Source: an uncultured beta proteobacterium
GTDB taxonomy: Bacteria; Pseudomonadota; Gammaproteobacteria; Burkholderiales; SG8-39
Reading direction: 5' to 3'
Length of the DNA: 43,728 bases
NCBI GenBank assembly: GCA_903859155.1
Contig: CAIOLO010000102.1
Coordinates: 1 to 43,728 of the forward strand
Shown: piece by piece, positions 16,228 to 26,167 of the stretch
Numbering within the stretch: position 1 is the stretch's first letter
Layout of the letters: each line of letters starts with the position of its first letter
Program-made: the position numbers and the translations under genes
The notes under the pieces: generated by a model
The model's input: only the letters and a program-made list of their open reading frames with translations
What the model was told of the DNA's origin: nothing
The model's database searches: none

Positions 16228-17220
16228 TCAGCCGCCGATTCTTACCACCGTTCGCCCGCGGACCTGTCCCTCGAGATAGGCTCCAAACGCGCCGGGCAAA
16301 TCGGCGAAGGCGATGGTGCGGGTCATCTCCTGCAGATGCCGGGGACGAAGGTCCGTGGCCAGGCGCCGCCAGACCTCGCGCCGCAGCGGCATTGGCGTGT
16401 AGCCCGAGTCTATTCCCAGCAGGCACACCCCCCTTAGGATGAAGGGGGCGACGGTGGTCTTGAGATCCATGCCCGCCGCCAGTCCGATGCTGGCGATGGT
16501 CCCCGACATCTGCATGCTGCTGGCGAGCCACGATAAATACGCGCCGCCCAGATTGTCCACGGCGCCGGCCCATTGCGGCTTTTCCAAGGCGCGGATCTTT
16601 CCCGGATCGATGGACTTGCGGTCCAGTATGGCGGTGGCACCCAGGCTTCTCAAATAGGCTTCTTCAGTGGGTTTCCCTGTCAGCGCTGTGACCTGGTAAC
16701 CACGCCCGGCCAGCATGTCGATGGCCAGCGAGCCGACGCCGCCGGTTGCGCCGGTTACGATGACCGGGCCATTGGCGGGCGCGAGACCGTTCAATTCCAT
16801 GCGCTGGATGCCAAGCGCGGCGGTATAACCCGCGGTACCCAACGCCATGGCTTCGAACGTAGTCATCCCCTGCGGCAGCGGCAGGACCCAATCTGCCGGT
16901 AGGCGTGCCATTTCCGCATAGCCGCCGTCATGCGCGACACCGATGTCGTAGCTGGTCGCTATGACCAAATCACCGGTCTTGAATCGTGCATCCGAGGACT
17001 CGACAACCGAACCAGCCAGATCGATCCCGCCGATGCAGGGAAAGCGCCGAATGATTTTTCCAGCTCCGGTTGCCGCCAGCGCATCCTTGTAGTTGACGCT
17101 TGAATAGGCGATGCGAATCAGTACTTCGCCCTTGTCCATGTCCTCGGCGGCGATTTCCTCAAAGGCGGAGCTGACCTTTTTGTCCAACTCCCGAATTCTG
17201 AATGCTTTGATGGACGTCAT
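16228..17220 (-). CDS. acuI: Acrylyl-CoA reductase (NADPH), AcuI/YhdH type
   Basis: 330 residues of the medium-chain dehydrogenase/reductase family, YhdH/YhfP subgroup. The N-terminal GroES-like part has IAYSSVNYKDALAATGAGKI and CIGGIDLAGSVVESSD. The NADPH-binding Rossmann motif is VIVTGATGGVGSLAIDMLA, followed by ALTGKPTEEAYLRSLGA and AVDNLGGAYLSWLASS. There are no zinc ligands, as expected for this subgroup. AcuI reduces toxic acryloyl-CoA to propionyl-CoA. Being just upstream of prpE on the same strand fits an acrylate/propionate module, also described in marine bacteria; here that is inference from the pairing. Confidence 0.88.
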   Translation of the reverse strand: MTSIKAFRIRELDKKVSSAFEEIAAEDMDKGEVLIRIAYSSVNYKDALAATGAGKIIRRFPCIGGIDLAGSVVESSDARFKTGDLVIATSYDIGVAHDGGYAEMARLPADWVLPLPQGMTTFEAMALGTAGYTAALGIQRMELNGLAPANGPVIVTGATGGVGSLAIDMLAGRGYQVTALTGKPTEEAYLRSLGATAILDRKSIDPGKIRALEKPQWAGAVDNLGGAYLSWLASSMQMSGTIASIGLAAGMDLKTTVAPFILRGVCLLGIDSGYTPMPLRREVWRRLATDLRPRHLQEMTRTIAFADLPGAFGAYLEGQVRGRTVVRIGG

Positions 17221-17241
17221 GTTTCTTCCTTGTTGGCTGTT

Positions 17242-18447
17242 TCAGGATACCGCCAGAGCCGGCCGCGGCTGCTCCAGGTAGGATCGTGTCTGCATTTCAG
17301 TCAATCGGCTGGCGGTTCTGTCGAACTCGAACATCATCGCGCGGATGCGCGCTTCGGCCGACGCTTCTTCCCGCTTCAGCAGGTTGTAAGGAGCCGCCGC
17401 GGCAGACAGGATGAGCTTTACCTTGTTTTCGTAGAAGACATCCACCAGCAGAGTAAAGCGCCTAGCCTCATCCGCGATTTCCAGTCCCATGCGCGGGACA
17501 TCGGATATCAAAATAGTGTGAAAGCAGCGGGCCAGTTCCAGATAATCATTTTGCGAGCGGCCCCAGCCGCACAGCGTCTTGAAATCAAACCACGCGGTGC
17601 CCCCGGCCCGCCTCAGGCACGCAATCTCCCGGCCTTCCAGGAAAAAAGCGCCGGATTCGTCCTCGACATCGGCGATTTTTCCAAAAGCCTCGTGCATCCG
17701 CCACGCTGCTTCAGCGCCCAACGGACAATGGTATACCTGCATTTTCTCCATGACGCGCAGCCGGTAGTCTATGCCGCCATCGACTTCGACCAGATTCATC
17801 TGCGCCTTGATAAAGGCGATTGCCGGCAGGAAATTGTCGCGTTTCAGGCCATCCTTGTAGAGATTTTCGGGTGCATAGTTCGAGGTCATGCAATACACCA
17901 CGCCGCGATCCATGGTGCGCTTGAGCAGTCGCGAAAGTATCATGGCATCGGCAATGTCGTTGACGTGGAATTCGTCGAAGCAAATGAGCCGGTAACGGCG
18001 CGCAATCCGCTCAGCCAGGGCATCCAACGGATCTTCGGCGCCCTTGAGTTCGCGCAATTCCCGGTGCACATCGCGCATGAAGTGATGAAAATGCACGCGC
18101 ACCTTGCGCTCCAGGGGCAGGCACAGATAAAAGCTGTCCATGAGGAAGCTCTTGCCGCGTCCCACGTCGCCCCACAGGTAGATGCCACGCGGCAGGGCCG
18201 GACGGACGACCAGGCGGCGCAACCGCGTATTGCGCCGCGCCTTGTAGGCCTGCCAGTCTTCATAGAGCTCCTGCAGATGGCCCACTGCGCGCAGTTGTGA
18301 AGCGTCCGGCAGATAGCCGCGCCTGGCGAGCAGCTTTTCGTAGTATTCCCGGACGCCAAGCTCAAGTCCTTCCTCGACGGCAAGTTCATCGAAGGTGGTC
18401 TGCTTGGACGCGGGGTGGCCGTTCAAACGCCAGGAAGCCCGATGCAT
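17242..18447 (-). CDS. zapE: AFG1-like ATPase ZapE (cell division)
   Basis: 401 residues. Walker A is GDVGRGKS at 93-100 in GIYLWGDVGRGKSFLMDSFY, and Walker B is LICFDEFHVND; sensor-type MTSNYAPENLYKDGLKRDNFLP follows. This is the AFG1/ZapE family, an AAA-type ATPase that destabilises FtsZ polymers during division. The N-terminus to about residue 20 has no clear family match, and the ATG has no strong ribosome site, so an internal start is possible. It begins 10 bases after the lpdA stop, the arrangement known from other betaproteobacteria, and is likely the last gene of the gltA-sucA-odhB-lpdA transcript. Confidence 0.92.
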   Translation of the reverse strand: MHRASWRLNGHPASKQTTFDELAVEEGLELGVREYYEKLLARRGYLPDASQLRAVGHLQELYEDWQAYKARRNTRLRRLVVRPALPRGIYLWGDVGRGKSFLMDSFYLCLPLERKVRVHFHHFMRDVHRELRELKGAEDPLDALAERIARRYRLICFDEFHVNDIADAMILSRLLKRTMDRGVVYCMTSNYAPENLYKDGLKRDNFLPAIAFIKAQMNLVEVDGGIDYRLRVMEKMQVYHCPLGAEAAWRMHEAFGKIADVEDESGAFFLEGREIACLRRAGGTAWFDFKTLCGWGRSQNDYLELARCFHTILISDVPRMGLEIADEARRFTLLVDVFYENKVKLILSAAAAPYNLLKREEASAEARIRAMMFEFDRTASRLTEMQTRSYLEQPRPALAVS

Positions 18448-18457
18448 ATCTGGAAAA

Positions 18458-19906
18458 TCAGATGTTCAAAGCGCGCTTGTCCACCGCGAGCGCCGCCTCG
18501 TGCATTACCTCGGAAAGTGAGGGGTGGGCATGCACGATGCGGGCAATGTCCTCGGCGCTGGCGTGAAATTCCATGGCCACCACGGCTTCCGCGATAAGTT
18601 CGGAGGCACGGCTGTTGACAATGTGCACGCCCAGGATTGCATCGGAATCCGCATGTGCGAGAATTTTGACGAATCCTCGTGTATCGCCTTGTCCCATCGC
18701 CCGTCCATTGGCCAGAAACGGGAATTGCCCGACCCGATAAGGGGTGCCTGCGGCCTTCAACTGCTGCTCTGTCTTGCCTACCCACGCGATTTCCGGCGAG
18801 GTATAGATGACCCAGGGAATGGTATCCAGATCAAGCCGCGGTTTCTGCCCTGCTATCAGTTCTGCGGCCATCACGCCTTCTTCCTCGCCCTTGTGCGCGA
18901 GCATGGGTCCGCGCACAACATCGCCGATGGCATAGACCCCGGGGAGTGCGGTGCGGCAATATTCATCCACTTCAATGAAGCCGCGGGCGTCGATTTTCAG
19001 CCCGACGTTTTCCGCGCCGAGGCCATCGGTATTGGGTATGCGACCGACACTGACGACAAGGCGGTCGCACTCCAGCTTTTGCGTAGCGCCCCCCTCTTCG
19101 TACTCCACCGAAACGGTCGATTTTCCCGAACGGCTGGCGGTACGAATCGCACCGATTTTCACGCCCAGGTGGATATCCAGACCCTGCTCCTTGGTAAGCA
19201 GCTTCCAGGCTTCGCGCGACACACTTTCATCCGCGGCGCCGAGGAAGGCAGGAAGCGCCTCGAGAATGGTCACTTTGGCGCCCAGACGGCGCCAAACACT
19301 GCCCAATTCAAGACCTATGACGCCGGCACCGATGACGCCCAGACGCTGCGGCACTTCTGAAAAAGCCAGCGCGCCGACATTGTCGCAAATCGTTTCGTTA
19401 TCCACGCGTATCCCGGACAAATGCCGCGCCTTGGACCCGGTGGCAACAATGACATGGGTGGCCTGTACCGTTTCTGCCGCTGCATCGCCCCGGACCTCGA
19501 GTTGCCATCCTGATTCGGTTTTCGCGACGAATTTTCCGTGTCCCTTCAACCAGGTGATCTTGTTTTTTCGAAACAGCATTTCGATGCCCGCCGTCATTTT
19601 GCTGACGATGGCATCCTTGCGCGCGATCATTTTGGCAACATCCATCGACGCGCCGGAGATTGAGATGCCGTGCGCTCCGCTGCCGTGAAGCATATGTTCA
19701 TACTGCTCGGAGGATTCCAGCAATGCCTTGGACGGAATGCACCCGACATTGAGACAGGTGCCGCCCAGGACACCCTTGCCGGCGGCGGTTTTCCACTCTT
19801 CGATGCACGCGGTTTTCATGCCCAGTTGCGCGCAGCGTATCGCCGCAACATAGCCCGCCGGCCCCGCGCCGATGACCAAAACATCGAAGGTTTGCGTTGT
19901 GGCCAT
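18458..19906 (-). CDS. lpdA: Dihydrolipoyl dehydrogenase (E3 of 2-oxoglutarate dehydrogenase)
   Basis: 482 residues. FAD motif [13 protein letters not shown] at the N-terminus; redox-active pair in [19 protein letters not shown] motif [20 protein letters not shown]; and the dimer-interface active-site His in VHAHPSLSE near the C-terminus. It reoxidises dihydrolipoamide on E2, passing electrons to NAD. It starts 2 bases after the odhB stop, so it is dedicated to this complex by gene order. Confidence 0.97.
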   Translation of the reverse strand: MATTQTFDVLVIGAGPAGYVAAIRCAQLGMKTACIEEWKTAAGKGVLGGTCLNVGCIPSKALLESSEQYEHMLHGSGAHGISISGASMDVAKMIARKDAIVSKMTAGIEMLFRKNKITWLKGHGKFVAKTESGWQLEVRGDAAAETVQATHVIVATGSKARHLSGIRVDNETICDNVGALAFSEVPQRLGVIGAGVIGLELGSVWRRLGAKVTILEALPAFLGAADESVSREAWKLLTKEQGLDIHLGVKIGAIRTASRSGKSTVSVEYEEGGATQKLECDRLVVSVGRIPNTDGLGAENVGLKIDARGFIEVDEYCRTALPGVYAIGDVVRGPMLAHKGEEEGVMAAELIAGQKPRLDLDTIPWVIYTSPEIAWVGKTEQQLKAAGTPYRVGQFPFLANGRAMGQGDTRGFVKILAHADSDAILGVHIVNSRASELIAEAVVAMEFHASAEDIARIVHAHPSLSEVMHEAALAVDKRALNI

Positions 19907-19908
19907 AT

Positions 19909-21159
19909 TCAGACGTCGAGCAACAGACGGGCCGGGTCTTCGAGGGCGTCTTTCATGGCGACCAGCGCCAATACCGCTTCGCGGCCGTCGATGATGCGGT
20001 GATCATAGGACAGGGCAAGGTAGTTCATCGGACGGATCACAACCTGGCCGACTTCCGCCACCGGCCGGTCTTTGGTTGCGTGCACGCCAAGGATCGCGGA
20101 CTGGGGCGGGTTGATGATGGGCGTGGAGAGCATCGAGCCAAACACGCCTCCGTTTGTGATTGAAAAGGTCCCCCCCGTCAGCTCTTCGATGCCGAGCTTT
20201 CCGTCCTGGGCGCGCTTGCCCAGATCGGCAATTTTCTTTTCAATTTCAGCCACGCTCAATTGATCGCTGTCGCGAAGGATCGGCACGACCAGCCCGCGGG
20301 GGCTTCCGACTGCGATGCCGATATCGAAATAGCCGTGGTACACGATGTCGTTGCCGTCAACCGAGGCGTTTAGAACCGGATATTTCTTCAACGCGTGAAC
20401 GGCCGCCTTGACGAAAAAGGACATGAAACCGAGTTTTGCGCCATGCTCCTTTTCGAAGCGGTCCTTGTATTTGTTGCGCAATTCGATCACCGGCGCCATA
20501 TTGACTTCGTTGAAGGTGGTGAGAATCGCGGCGGTGGACTGGGATTGCACCAGGCGTTCGGCGACCCGGGCGCGCAGGCGCGACATCGGGACCCGCTGCT
20601 CGTGTCGTCCTCCCGGTTGCGCCTCGGCGTTCACCGGCGCCGGAACCTGGGCAAGAGCTGAAGTGCTGGCTGGGGCGGCGATGCTCACGGGAGGTATCGC
20701 TGGCGCCGCCGTTGCCGCGCCCGCAATGCCGCTTGCGAGGACATCGCCCTTGGTTACGCGCCCGCCTCTGCCGCTGCCTGCGATGGCCCCGGCGTCGATG
20801 CCTTTTTCGGCGGCGATTTTTTTCGCGGCAGGCATCACGGCAGCACCGGCGGTCATCGCCCCCGGCGGGTTCACGGGTGCAGCTGCCCCCGCAGGTCCTG
20901 CCGCTGCCGCATTGGGCTTGGCATCGGTGTCCAGCATGGCGATGATTTCACCCGCTTTCACCGTCGCGCCGTCCTTCTTGAGGATCCGCTTTATGACGCC
21001 ATCGACCGGGGCGGGTAGTTCCAGGACGACTTTGTCAGTCTCTATGTCGATGAGATTTTCATCGCGTTTGACCGATTCGCCCTCCTTTTTTCGCCAGGCA
21101 AGCAAGGTAGCTTCGGCTACGGATTCCGACAGTTGCGGGACTTTTATCTCAATCAGCAT
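19909..21159 (-). CDS. odhB: Dihydrolipoyl succinyltransferase (E2 of 2-oxoglutarate dehydrogenase)
   Basis: 416 residues. One lipoyl domain (residues 1-75, with the lipoylated Lys in [13 protein letters not shown]), an Ala/Pro linker, an E3-binding domain (about 107-145: [30 protein letters not shown]), a second Ala/Pro linker, and the catalytic domain from about 190. The active-site His is in [15 protein letters not shown] near the C-terminus. It transfers succinyl groups to CoA. It lies between sucA (20 bases upstream) and lpdA, in the standard E1-E2-E3 order. Also called sucB. Confidence 0.97.
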   Translation of the reverse strand: MLIEIKVPQLSESVAEATLLAWRKKEGESVKRDENLIDIETDKVVLELPAPVDGVIKRILKKDGATVKAGEIIAMLDTDAKPNAAAAGPAGAAAPVNPPGAMTAGAAVMPAAKKIAAEKGIDAGAIAGSGRGGRVTKGDVLASGIAGAATAAPAIPPVSIAAPASTSALAQVPAPVNAEAQPGGRHEQRVPMSRLRARVAERLVQSQSTAAILTTFNEVNMAPVIELRNKYKDRFEKEHGAKLGFMSFFVKAAVHALKKYPVLNASVDGNDIVYHGYFDIGIAVGSPRGLVVPILRDSDQLSVAEIEKKIADLGKRAQDGKLGIEELTGGTFSITNGGVFGSMLSTPIINPPQSAILGVHATKDRPVAEVGQVVIRPMNYLALSYDHRIIDGREAVLALVAMKDALEDPARLLLDV

Positions 21160-21179
21160 GTGAACCCTCCCACAGGGGG

Positions 21180-24077
21180 TTAAGAAGCACGACGCGTGCG
21201 GGGTGCACGCCCGGTACCTTGCACCGGGCGGACCAGATTGTCCGTCAGGGGCGCATACGCGGCGTCCACCAGTTGTTTCTGCTGTTCGTTGTGCAATGAG
21301 GTATAGCCAACCGCCGGCGACGCGGAGGAGGCGCGCATCGCATGGGCGAGGATCTGCTCAGGCCGCATATGGCTGAGGATGTAGTGCTGGATGGTATGCC
21401 AGGCCCCCTGGTTACCCGGTTCTTCCTGGCACCAGACCACCTCCCGGGCATTGCTGTAGAGGTCCATCTGCTCCTGGAATTCATTGTGCGGAAACGGATA
21501 GAGTTGCGCGATGCGGATGATGGCGACATCCTTGATTCCGCGCTCCTTGCGTGCAGCCATGAGGTCAAAGAAGACCTTGCCGCTGCACAGCACCACCCGC
21601 TTTACCTTTTGCGGGGGTATTTCCTCGTCCCAATCGCCATTGACGGGTTTGAACTTGCTCGCGGAAAACTCTTCCAGCGGCGATACCGACTCCTTGTGGC
21701 GCAGCAGGCTTTTCGGCGTGAAGATGATCAGCGGTTTGCGGAACGGTCGTATCATCTGCCGGCGCAGCAGGAAAAACATCTGTACCGGCGTGGCCGGAAC
21801 GCACACCTGGATGTTGTAATCGGCGCAAAGCTGCAGATAACGCTCCAGGCGGGCCGACGAATGCTCCGGCCCCTGCCCCTCGTAACCGTGCGGCAACATC
21901 ATGACCATGCCGCAGATCCGACCCCATTTGACTTCACCGGCGGCGATGAACTGGTCGATGACGACCTGCGCGCCGTTGGCGAAATCCCCGAATTGCGCCT
22001 CCCAGACCACCAGTTCGTTCGGCTCCGATGTCGAATAGCCATACTCGAAACCAAGCACCGCCTCCTCGGACAGGACCGAGTCGATGACCACGAAATCCCC
22101 CTGGTTGGGTGAAATGTGCTGCAGGGGAATGAAGGTCCCGGAATCCCATTTCTCGCGGTTCTGGTCGTGCAGCACCGCATGCCGGTGGAAGAAGGTGCCG
22201 CGGCCGGAATCCTGCCCTGAAATGCGTACCGAATAGCCTTCCTTCAGCAACGAGGCATAGGCAAGACTCTCCGCCATCCCCCAGTCCAGCGGCATCTTGC
22301 CCTGACCCATGAGGCGGCGATCCGAGATGATCTTTTCGACGCGCGACTGCAGCTTGAAATTTGCCGGGATGGCCGTCAGCTTCTCCGCCAGCGCATGCAG
22401 TTCGGAAAGGGGGATCTTGGTGTCGTCGTTTTCGTTCCAGCTGGTGTTCTTGTAAGGCGACCAGTCCACCGCGAACGGCGGCTTGTAATTGGAAAGAATG
22501 GTCTGGTTGGTATGGTGGCCGCCATCCAGTGCCTGGCGGTAGCTGGCCACCATGATGTCTGCATCTTCCGGGTCGATCACGCCCTGGGCAAGCAGTTTGT
22601 CCGCATAGAGCTTGCGCGTGCCCGGATGCTGATTGATGATCTTGTACATCATCGGCTGGGTCACCATGGGTTCGTCCTGCTCGTTATGGCCGAGCTTGCG
22701 AAAACACACGATGTCAACCACGACATCTTTCTTGAACTTCATGCGGTAATCGAGGGCTATCTCGATGGCCAGTATGCAGGCCTCCGGATCGTCGCCATTG
22801 ACATGAAAGATCGGCGCTTCGACCATCTTCATGACGTCCGTGCAATACAAAGTGGAGCGTGTGTCGCGCGGGTCGGAGACGGTGAATCCGATCTGATTGT
22901 TGACCACGATATGCACGGTTCCGCCGGTGCCGTAGCCGCGCGTTTGCGACAGGTTGAGCGTTTCCATGACCACGCCCTGACCGGCCACAGCGGCATCGCC
23001 ATGGATCAAAACCGGCAGCACCTGGTCCCCGCTGCGATCCTTGCGACGGTGCTGGCGTGCGCGCACCGAGCCCTCCACCACCGGATTGACGATTTCAAGG
23101 TGGGAGGGGTTGAATGCCAGCGTGAGGTGCATCGGTCCGCCCGGCGTGCTGATGTCGGATGAAAAACCCTGGTGGTATTTGACATCGCCGCTCAGCACTT
23201 CATCGCTGTGATGCCCTTCGAATTCGGAAAAGAGATCCTTGGGCATCTTGCCCAGGGTATTTACCAGCATATTCAGACGGCCGCGATGCGCTATGCCGAT
23301 CACCAGTTCCTGAACGCCAGCCTCTCCCGCGCGCTGCAGCAGGTTGTCTACGACGGGTATCAGGGTCTCGCCACCTTCGAGCGAGAAGCGCTTCTGCCCC
23401 GGATAGCGGGTGTGGAGGAATTTCTCCAGACCTTCTGCGGCGGTAAGCCGTTCCAGGATGTGGCGTTTGACGTCGGGGGGGTACGCCGGTTTTGAGCGCA
23501 CCGGTTCCAGTCGCTCCTGGATCCAGCGTTTTTCCATGCGACTGGAGATATGCATGTATTCGGCGCCGAGTGTGCCGCAGTAGGTGTCGCGCATCGCCTT
23601 GATGATGTCGCGCAACGGCGCCTGTTCCGGTCCGATCAGGGCCCCGGTATTGAATACCGTATCCATGTCGGCGTCGGTCAGATCATAGTATCCTGGCTCA
23701 AGCTCAGCGATGTGCGGTATATCGCGGCGTTTCAACGGATCCAGGTCTGCCACCAGGGCCCCGCGTACCCGATATTCGGCTATGAGTTGCACCACCGATA
23801 CCTGCTTGCGCTCAAAGCCCAGTTCTGCGGCAACGGCCCGGGGCGCACCGCTGCGGGCGCGCTGTGCAAATGCATCGACCACCGGGGCGTGAGCAACGTC
23901 CCGGATACCCGGTGTTCCGCTGGCCGAAGGCAGCAACTGCATCCGGTCGAAATACTCCCGCCAGCGCTCCGGAACGGAATCCGGATTCTCCAGGTAATTC
24001 TCGTACAACTCCTCGATAAACGGGGCGTTACCGCCGAACAGATAGGAAGTATCGAGGAATTGCTTCATAGCGCTCAT
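21180..24077 (-). CDS. sucA: 2-oxoglutarate dehydrogenase E1 component
   Basis: 965 residues, near the usual length. The N-terminal E2-contact helix is present ([26 protein letters not shown]). The thiamine-diphosphate region includes [36 protein letters not shown] and [15 protein letters not shown]. The C-terminal transketolase-like part has [33 protein letters not shown] and [25 protein letters not shown]. It decarboxylates 2-oxoglutarate and passes the succinyl unit to OdhB. The start MSAMKQF has a second Met at residue 4. About 28 bases separate it from the gltA stop, so it is in the same operon. Confidence 0.97.
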   Translation of the reverse strand: MSAMKQFLDTSYLFGGNAPFIEELYENYLENPDSVPERWREYFDRMQLLPSASGTPGIRDVAHAPVVDAFAQRARSGAPRAVAAELGFERKQVSVVQLIAEYRVRGALVADLDPLKRRDIPHIAELEPGYYDLTDADMDTVFNTGALIGPEQAPLRDIIKAMRDTYCGTLGAEYMHISSRMEKRWIQERLEPVRSKPAYPPDVKRHILERLTAAEGLEKFLHTRYPGQKRFSLEGGETLIPVVDNLLQRAGEAGVQELVIGIAHRGRLNMLVNTLGKMPKDLFSEFEGHHSDEVLSGDVKYHQGFSSDISTPGGPMHLTLAFNPSHLEIVNPVVEGSVRARQHRRKDRSGDQVLPVLIHGDAAVAGQGVVMETLNLSQTRGYGTGGTVHIVVNNQIGFTVSDPRDTRSTLYCTDVMKMVEAPIFHVNGDDPEACILAIEIALDYRMKFKKDVVVDIVCFRKLGHNEQDEPMVTQPMMYKIINQHPGTRKLYADKLLAQGVIDPEDADIMVASYRQALDGGHHTNQTILSNYKPPFAVDWSPYKNTSWNENDDTKIPLSELHALAEKLTAIPANFKLQSRVEKIISDRRLMGQGKMPLDWGMAESLAYASLLKEGYSVRISGQDSGRGTFFHRHAVLHDQNREKWDSGTFIPLQHISPNQGDFVVIDSVLSEEAVLGFEYGYSTSEPNELVVWEAQFGDFANGAQVVIDQFIAAGEVKWGRICGMVMMLPHGYEGQGPEHSSARLERYLQLCADYNIQVCVPATPVQMFFLLRRQMIRPFRKPLIIFTPKSLLRHKESVSPLEEFSASKFKPVNGDWDEEIPPQKVKRVVLCSGKVFFDLMAARKERGIKDVAIIRIAQLYPFPHNEFQEQMDLYSNAREVVWCQEEPGNQGAWHTIQHYILSHMRPEQILAHAMRASSASPAVGYTSLHNEQQKQLVDAAYAPLTDNLVRPVQGTGRAPRTRRAS

Positions 24078-24105
24078 ACGTTGTTTTCCCTGTATGAAAT
24101 ATTTC

Positions 24106-25401
24106 CTACCTCTTGTTCATCGGCACCAGGTCGCGACGCGGCGCGCCGTCATACAACTGACGCGGCCTGCCGATTTTGTATTCCGGATCCGCAATCATTT
24201 CCTGCCACTGTGCTATCCACCCCACCGTTCTTGCCAGGGAGAAGATGCAGGTGAACATGGAGGTCGGTATTCCAAGAGCCCGTTGCACGATGCCGGAGTA
24301 GAAGTCGACATTGGGGTAGAGCTTGCGCGACACGAAGTATTCGTCCTCGAGGGCAATTTTCTCCAGGGCAATCGCCAGCTTGAACAGCCTGTCGTTGTGC
24401 AACCCCAGTTCGTTGAGCACTTCGTGACAGGTCTCGCGCATCAGTTTTGCGCGCGGGTCGTAGTTTTTGTACACACGGTGGCCGAATCCCATCAGCTTCA
24501 CGCCGGAATTCTTGTCCTTCACCTTGGCGATGAACTCGCTGACCTTGGAAACGTCCCCGATCTGCTCGAGCATGTTCAGCGCCGCTTCGTTGGCACCGCC
24601 GTGGGCCGGTCCCCACAAGCAGGCGATTCCGGCAGCAATGCAGGCAAACGGATTGGCTCCGGAAGATCCGGACAGGCGTACGGTGGACGTCGATGCGTTT
24701 TGTTCGTGATCCGCGTGCAGGATGAATATCCGGTCCAGTGCCCGCACCAGCACCTCGTTGACCTTGTAGTCCTCTGCCGGAACGGCAAACATCATTCGCA
24801 TGAAATTCGCGCTGTATGACAGGTCATTGCGCGGATAGACAAACGGCTGACCCATGTTGTATTTGTAGGCCATCGCCACCATGGTGGGCAGCTTGGCGAT
24901 CAGGCGCATCGCCGATACCCTGCGGTGCTCGGGATTGTTGATATCCAGCGAGTCGTGGTAGAAGGCCGACATTGCCCCAACGGTGCCGACCAGCACCGCC
25001 ATCGGGTGCGCATCGCGGCGGAATCCGGTAAAAAACCGGTTCATCTGGTCATGCACCATCGTGTGTCGCGTGATGGTGTCTACGAAATCCTTGTTTTGCT
25101 CGATATTTGGAAGTTCACCGTTCAGCAACAGGTAGCAGACTTCGAGGAAATCGCATTTCTGTGCCAATTGTTCGATGGGATAGCCGCGATAAAGCAGCAC
25201 TCCTTCGTCGCCGTCGATATAGGTGATTTTCGAACTGCAACTCGCAGTGGATAGAAATCCGGGATCGTAAGTGAACATCCCGGTCTTCCCATAGAGGGTA
25301 CGAATGTCGATGACATCCGGACCAATGCTCCCTCCCAATACGGGAAAATCCATCGTCTTTCCGTCGCCGTAGGTCAGTGTGGCCTTCTTGTTCGTGCTCA
25401 T
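24106..25401 (-). CDS. gltA: Citrate synthase (type II, hexameric)
   Basis: 431 residues. Family signatures: [67 protein letters not shown] and [15 protein letters not shown]. It condenses acetyl-CoA with oxaloacetate; in gammaproteobacteria the long type is NADH-inhibited. AGGAG sits about 7 bases upstream of the ATG. Unlike in related genomes, the DNA just upstream is not an intact sdhCDAB-sdhE but degenerate remnants of it, so gltA may now be read from the old sdh promoter. Confidence 0.97.
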   Translation of the reverse strand: MSTNKKATLTYGDGKTMDFPVLGGSIGPDVIDIRTLYGKTGMFTYDPGFLSTASCSSKITYIDGDEGVLLYRGYPIEQLAQKCDFLEVCYLLLNGELPNIEQNKDFVDTITRHTMVHDQMNRFFTGFRRDAHPMAVLVGTVGAMSAFYHDSLDINNPEHRRVSAMRLIAKLPTMVAMAYKYNMGQPFVYPRNDLSYSANFMRMMFAVPAEDYKVNEVLVRALDRIFILHADHEQNASTSTVRLSGSSGANPFACIAAGIACLWGPAHGGANEAALNMLEQIGDVSKVSEFIAKVKDKNSGVKLMGFGHRVYKNYDPRAKLMRETCHEVLNELGLHNDRLFKLAIALEKIALEDEYFVSRKLYPNVDFYSGIVQRALGIPTSMFTCIFSLARTVGWIAQWQEMIADPEYKIGRPRQLYDGAPRRDLVPMNKR

Positions 25402-25425
25402 TGCTTTCTCCTGTCTAAACGTAAT

Positions 25426-25567
25426 CTATTCGCTGGGTAGAGCGCAGTCTCGCAGCAAATTCACCACTTCCGCAATCGCAGCTTTCGGGGGGCGCTGCGG
25501 CCCCGATCAAACCCCACAAATCACCGTCGCTGTGCCCGAACCGTTGCTTGAAGGAGGCCAGCGTACG
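25426..25567 (-). pseudogene. sdhE: sdhE remnant (C-terminal half, frameshifted)
   Basis: Reading the minus strand from 25567 gives RTLASFKQRFGHSDGDLWGLI then GAAAPP, which resembles the SdhE (FAD assembly factor for succinate dehydrogenase) segment around the Asp-x-Asp-Leu-Trp motif. The frame is then lost at a run of six C (25487-25492). Removing one C restores KAAIAEVVNLLRD and CALPSE with a stop at 25426-25428, matching the family's C-terminal helix. The N-terminal half, including the RGM(R/L)ELD motif, is absent. sdhE directly precedes gltA in relatives, so the position fits. An assembly or sequencing error cannot be excluded for the single-base shift. Confidence 0.65.
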
Positions 25568-25580
25568 CCCCCGGAATCGT

Positions 25581-25845
25581 GCCGATATGAATGTTCAGAA
25601 ACCGGGTCTCCGCGCAAAAGTGGTGCAGAAATGCCCACGAAAAACCCAGCAGCGGTTTTGCGAGCGGGTGGGCCAGCACGACCAGGAATCGGGCGAACGC
25701 TCCCTGGGAAGCGAGACTTGCATCGAGAAAAAACAGCAGCCGGAACCGGCCCAGTAACAAGGCCAGACAGCTGATCCGGTGACAGTTCGATGTCAAGCAG
25801 GGAATCGACAGATTGAGCGGCTTGGTTGCAGCAGAGAGATCTGTT
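25581..25845 (-). pseudogene. sdhC: sdhC remnant (succinate dehydrogenase cytochrome b subunit)
   Basis: The minus strand encodes AATKPLNL..., then HRIS, a hydrophobic stretch, DASLASQGAFARFLVVLAHP, LAKPLLGFSWAFLHHFCAE and RFLNIHIG. Intact betaproteobacterial SdhC has RPLNL, SILHRISG, SLASP-x-x-FARF, HPL-x-K, WAFLHHFCAGIRFLLLD and HIG in this order. Here residues are missing or changed: AGIR became AETR, the LLLD after RF is shortened, and the region before HRIS is compressed. No start codon with a ribosome site is evident. After HIG similarity stops and the sdhE-like segment begins within about 14 bases, so the 3' end of sdhC, all of sdhD, sdhA and sdhB, and the 5' part of sdhE are gone. Confidence 0.7.
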
Positions 25846-25928
25846 CGATTTTGCTGCGGGATCAGGCATGTATCCGCGACTTTCGAAGAATATTCAGAGC
25901 TTAATAATGCTGCGCTGGTTTGCCTTGG

Positions 25929-25934
25929 ATTATA
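25929..25934 (-). promoter_or_regulatory. Candidate -10 box of the former sdh operon, now upstream of gltA
   Basis: The minus strand reads TATAAT at 25934-25929, in an AT-rich patch about 80 bases upstream of the sdhC remnant. No good -35 box is seen. It would drive gltA through the relic as a leader of roughly 520 bases. Confidence 0.35.
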
Positions 25935-26021
25935 TACAGAGTCGTGATTTTTTTGTGCTGCACAATTCATTTCGAAGCGCCGCTTTTGCCGCTACCGTGT
26001 CAACAAAGCACGCACCGCCCC

Positions 26022-26072
26022 TGCAAGCAGTCGCCCCCCCGTTGTGCCCGTTCGCCAGCCCTGCTGCTTGCA
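26022..26072. promoter_or_regulatory. Inverted repeat between gltA/sdh relic and mdh
   Basis: TGCAAGCAG (26022-26030) and CTGCTTGCA (26064-26072) are perfect 9-base reverse complements separated by 33 bases. They could be paired operator half-sites between the two divergent transcription units or a large-loop hairpin. Confidence 0.3.
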
Positions 26073-26098
26073 AAAGACCGGGGTCACGCCAACTCTTC

Positions 26099-26112
26099 AT
26101 CACATTTGTGAT
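26099..26112. promoter_or_regulatory. Perfect dyad ATCACATTTGTGAT, operator candidate
   Basis: A 14-base inverted repeat with a 2-base centre, 25 bases upstream of the mdh -35 box. The half-site TGTGAT recalls CRP/FNR-family half-sites but in reversed orientation and spacing, so the binding protein is unknown. Confidence 0.4.
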
Positions 26113-26137
26113 AGGTCAATACCGTGCGCGTCTGTCG

Positions 26138-26167
26138 TTGACAGGGGAAACATGCTGTGCCTAAACT
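26138..26167 (+). promoter_or_regulatory. Promoter candidate for mdh and downstream genes
   Basis: TTGACA (26138-26143), 18-base spacer, TAAACT (26162-26167). The predicted start near 26174 leaves a 5' leader of about 145 bases before the mdh ATG. Confidence 0.5.

Noticed and set aside
17230-18300. Long plus-strand open frame (356 codons) opposite zapE
   Set aside because: Entirely antisense to a strongly conserved ATPase gene; no family features.
25521-25970. A 149-codon open frame on the minus strand as an intact new gene
   Set aside because: Its middle matches SdhC with damage, its ends do not, and it has no ribosome site; better explained as a pseudogene fused by deletion.
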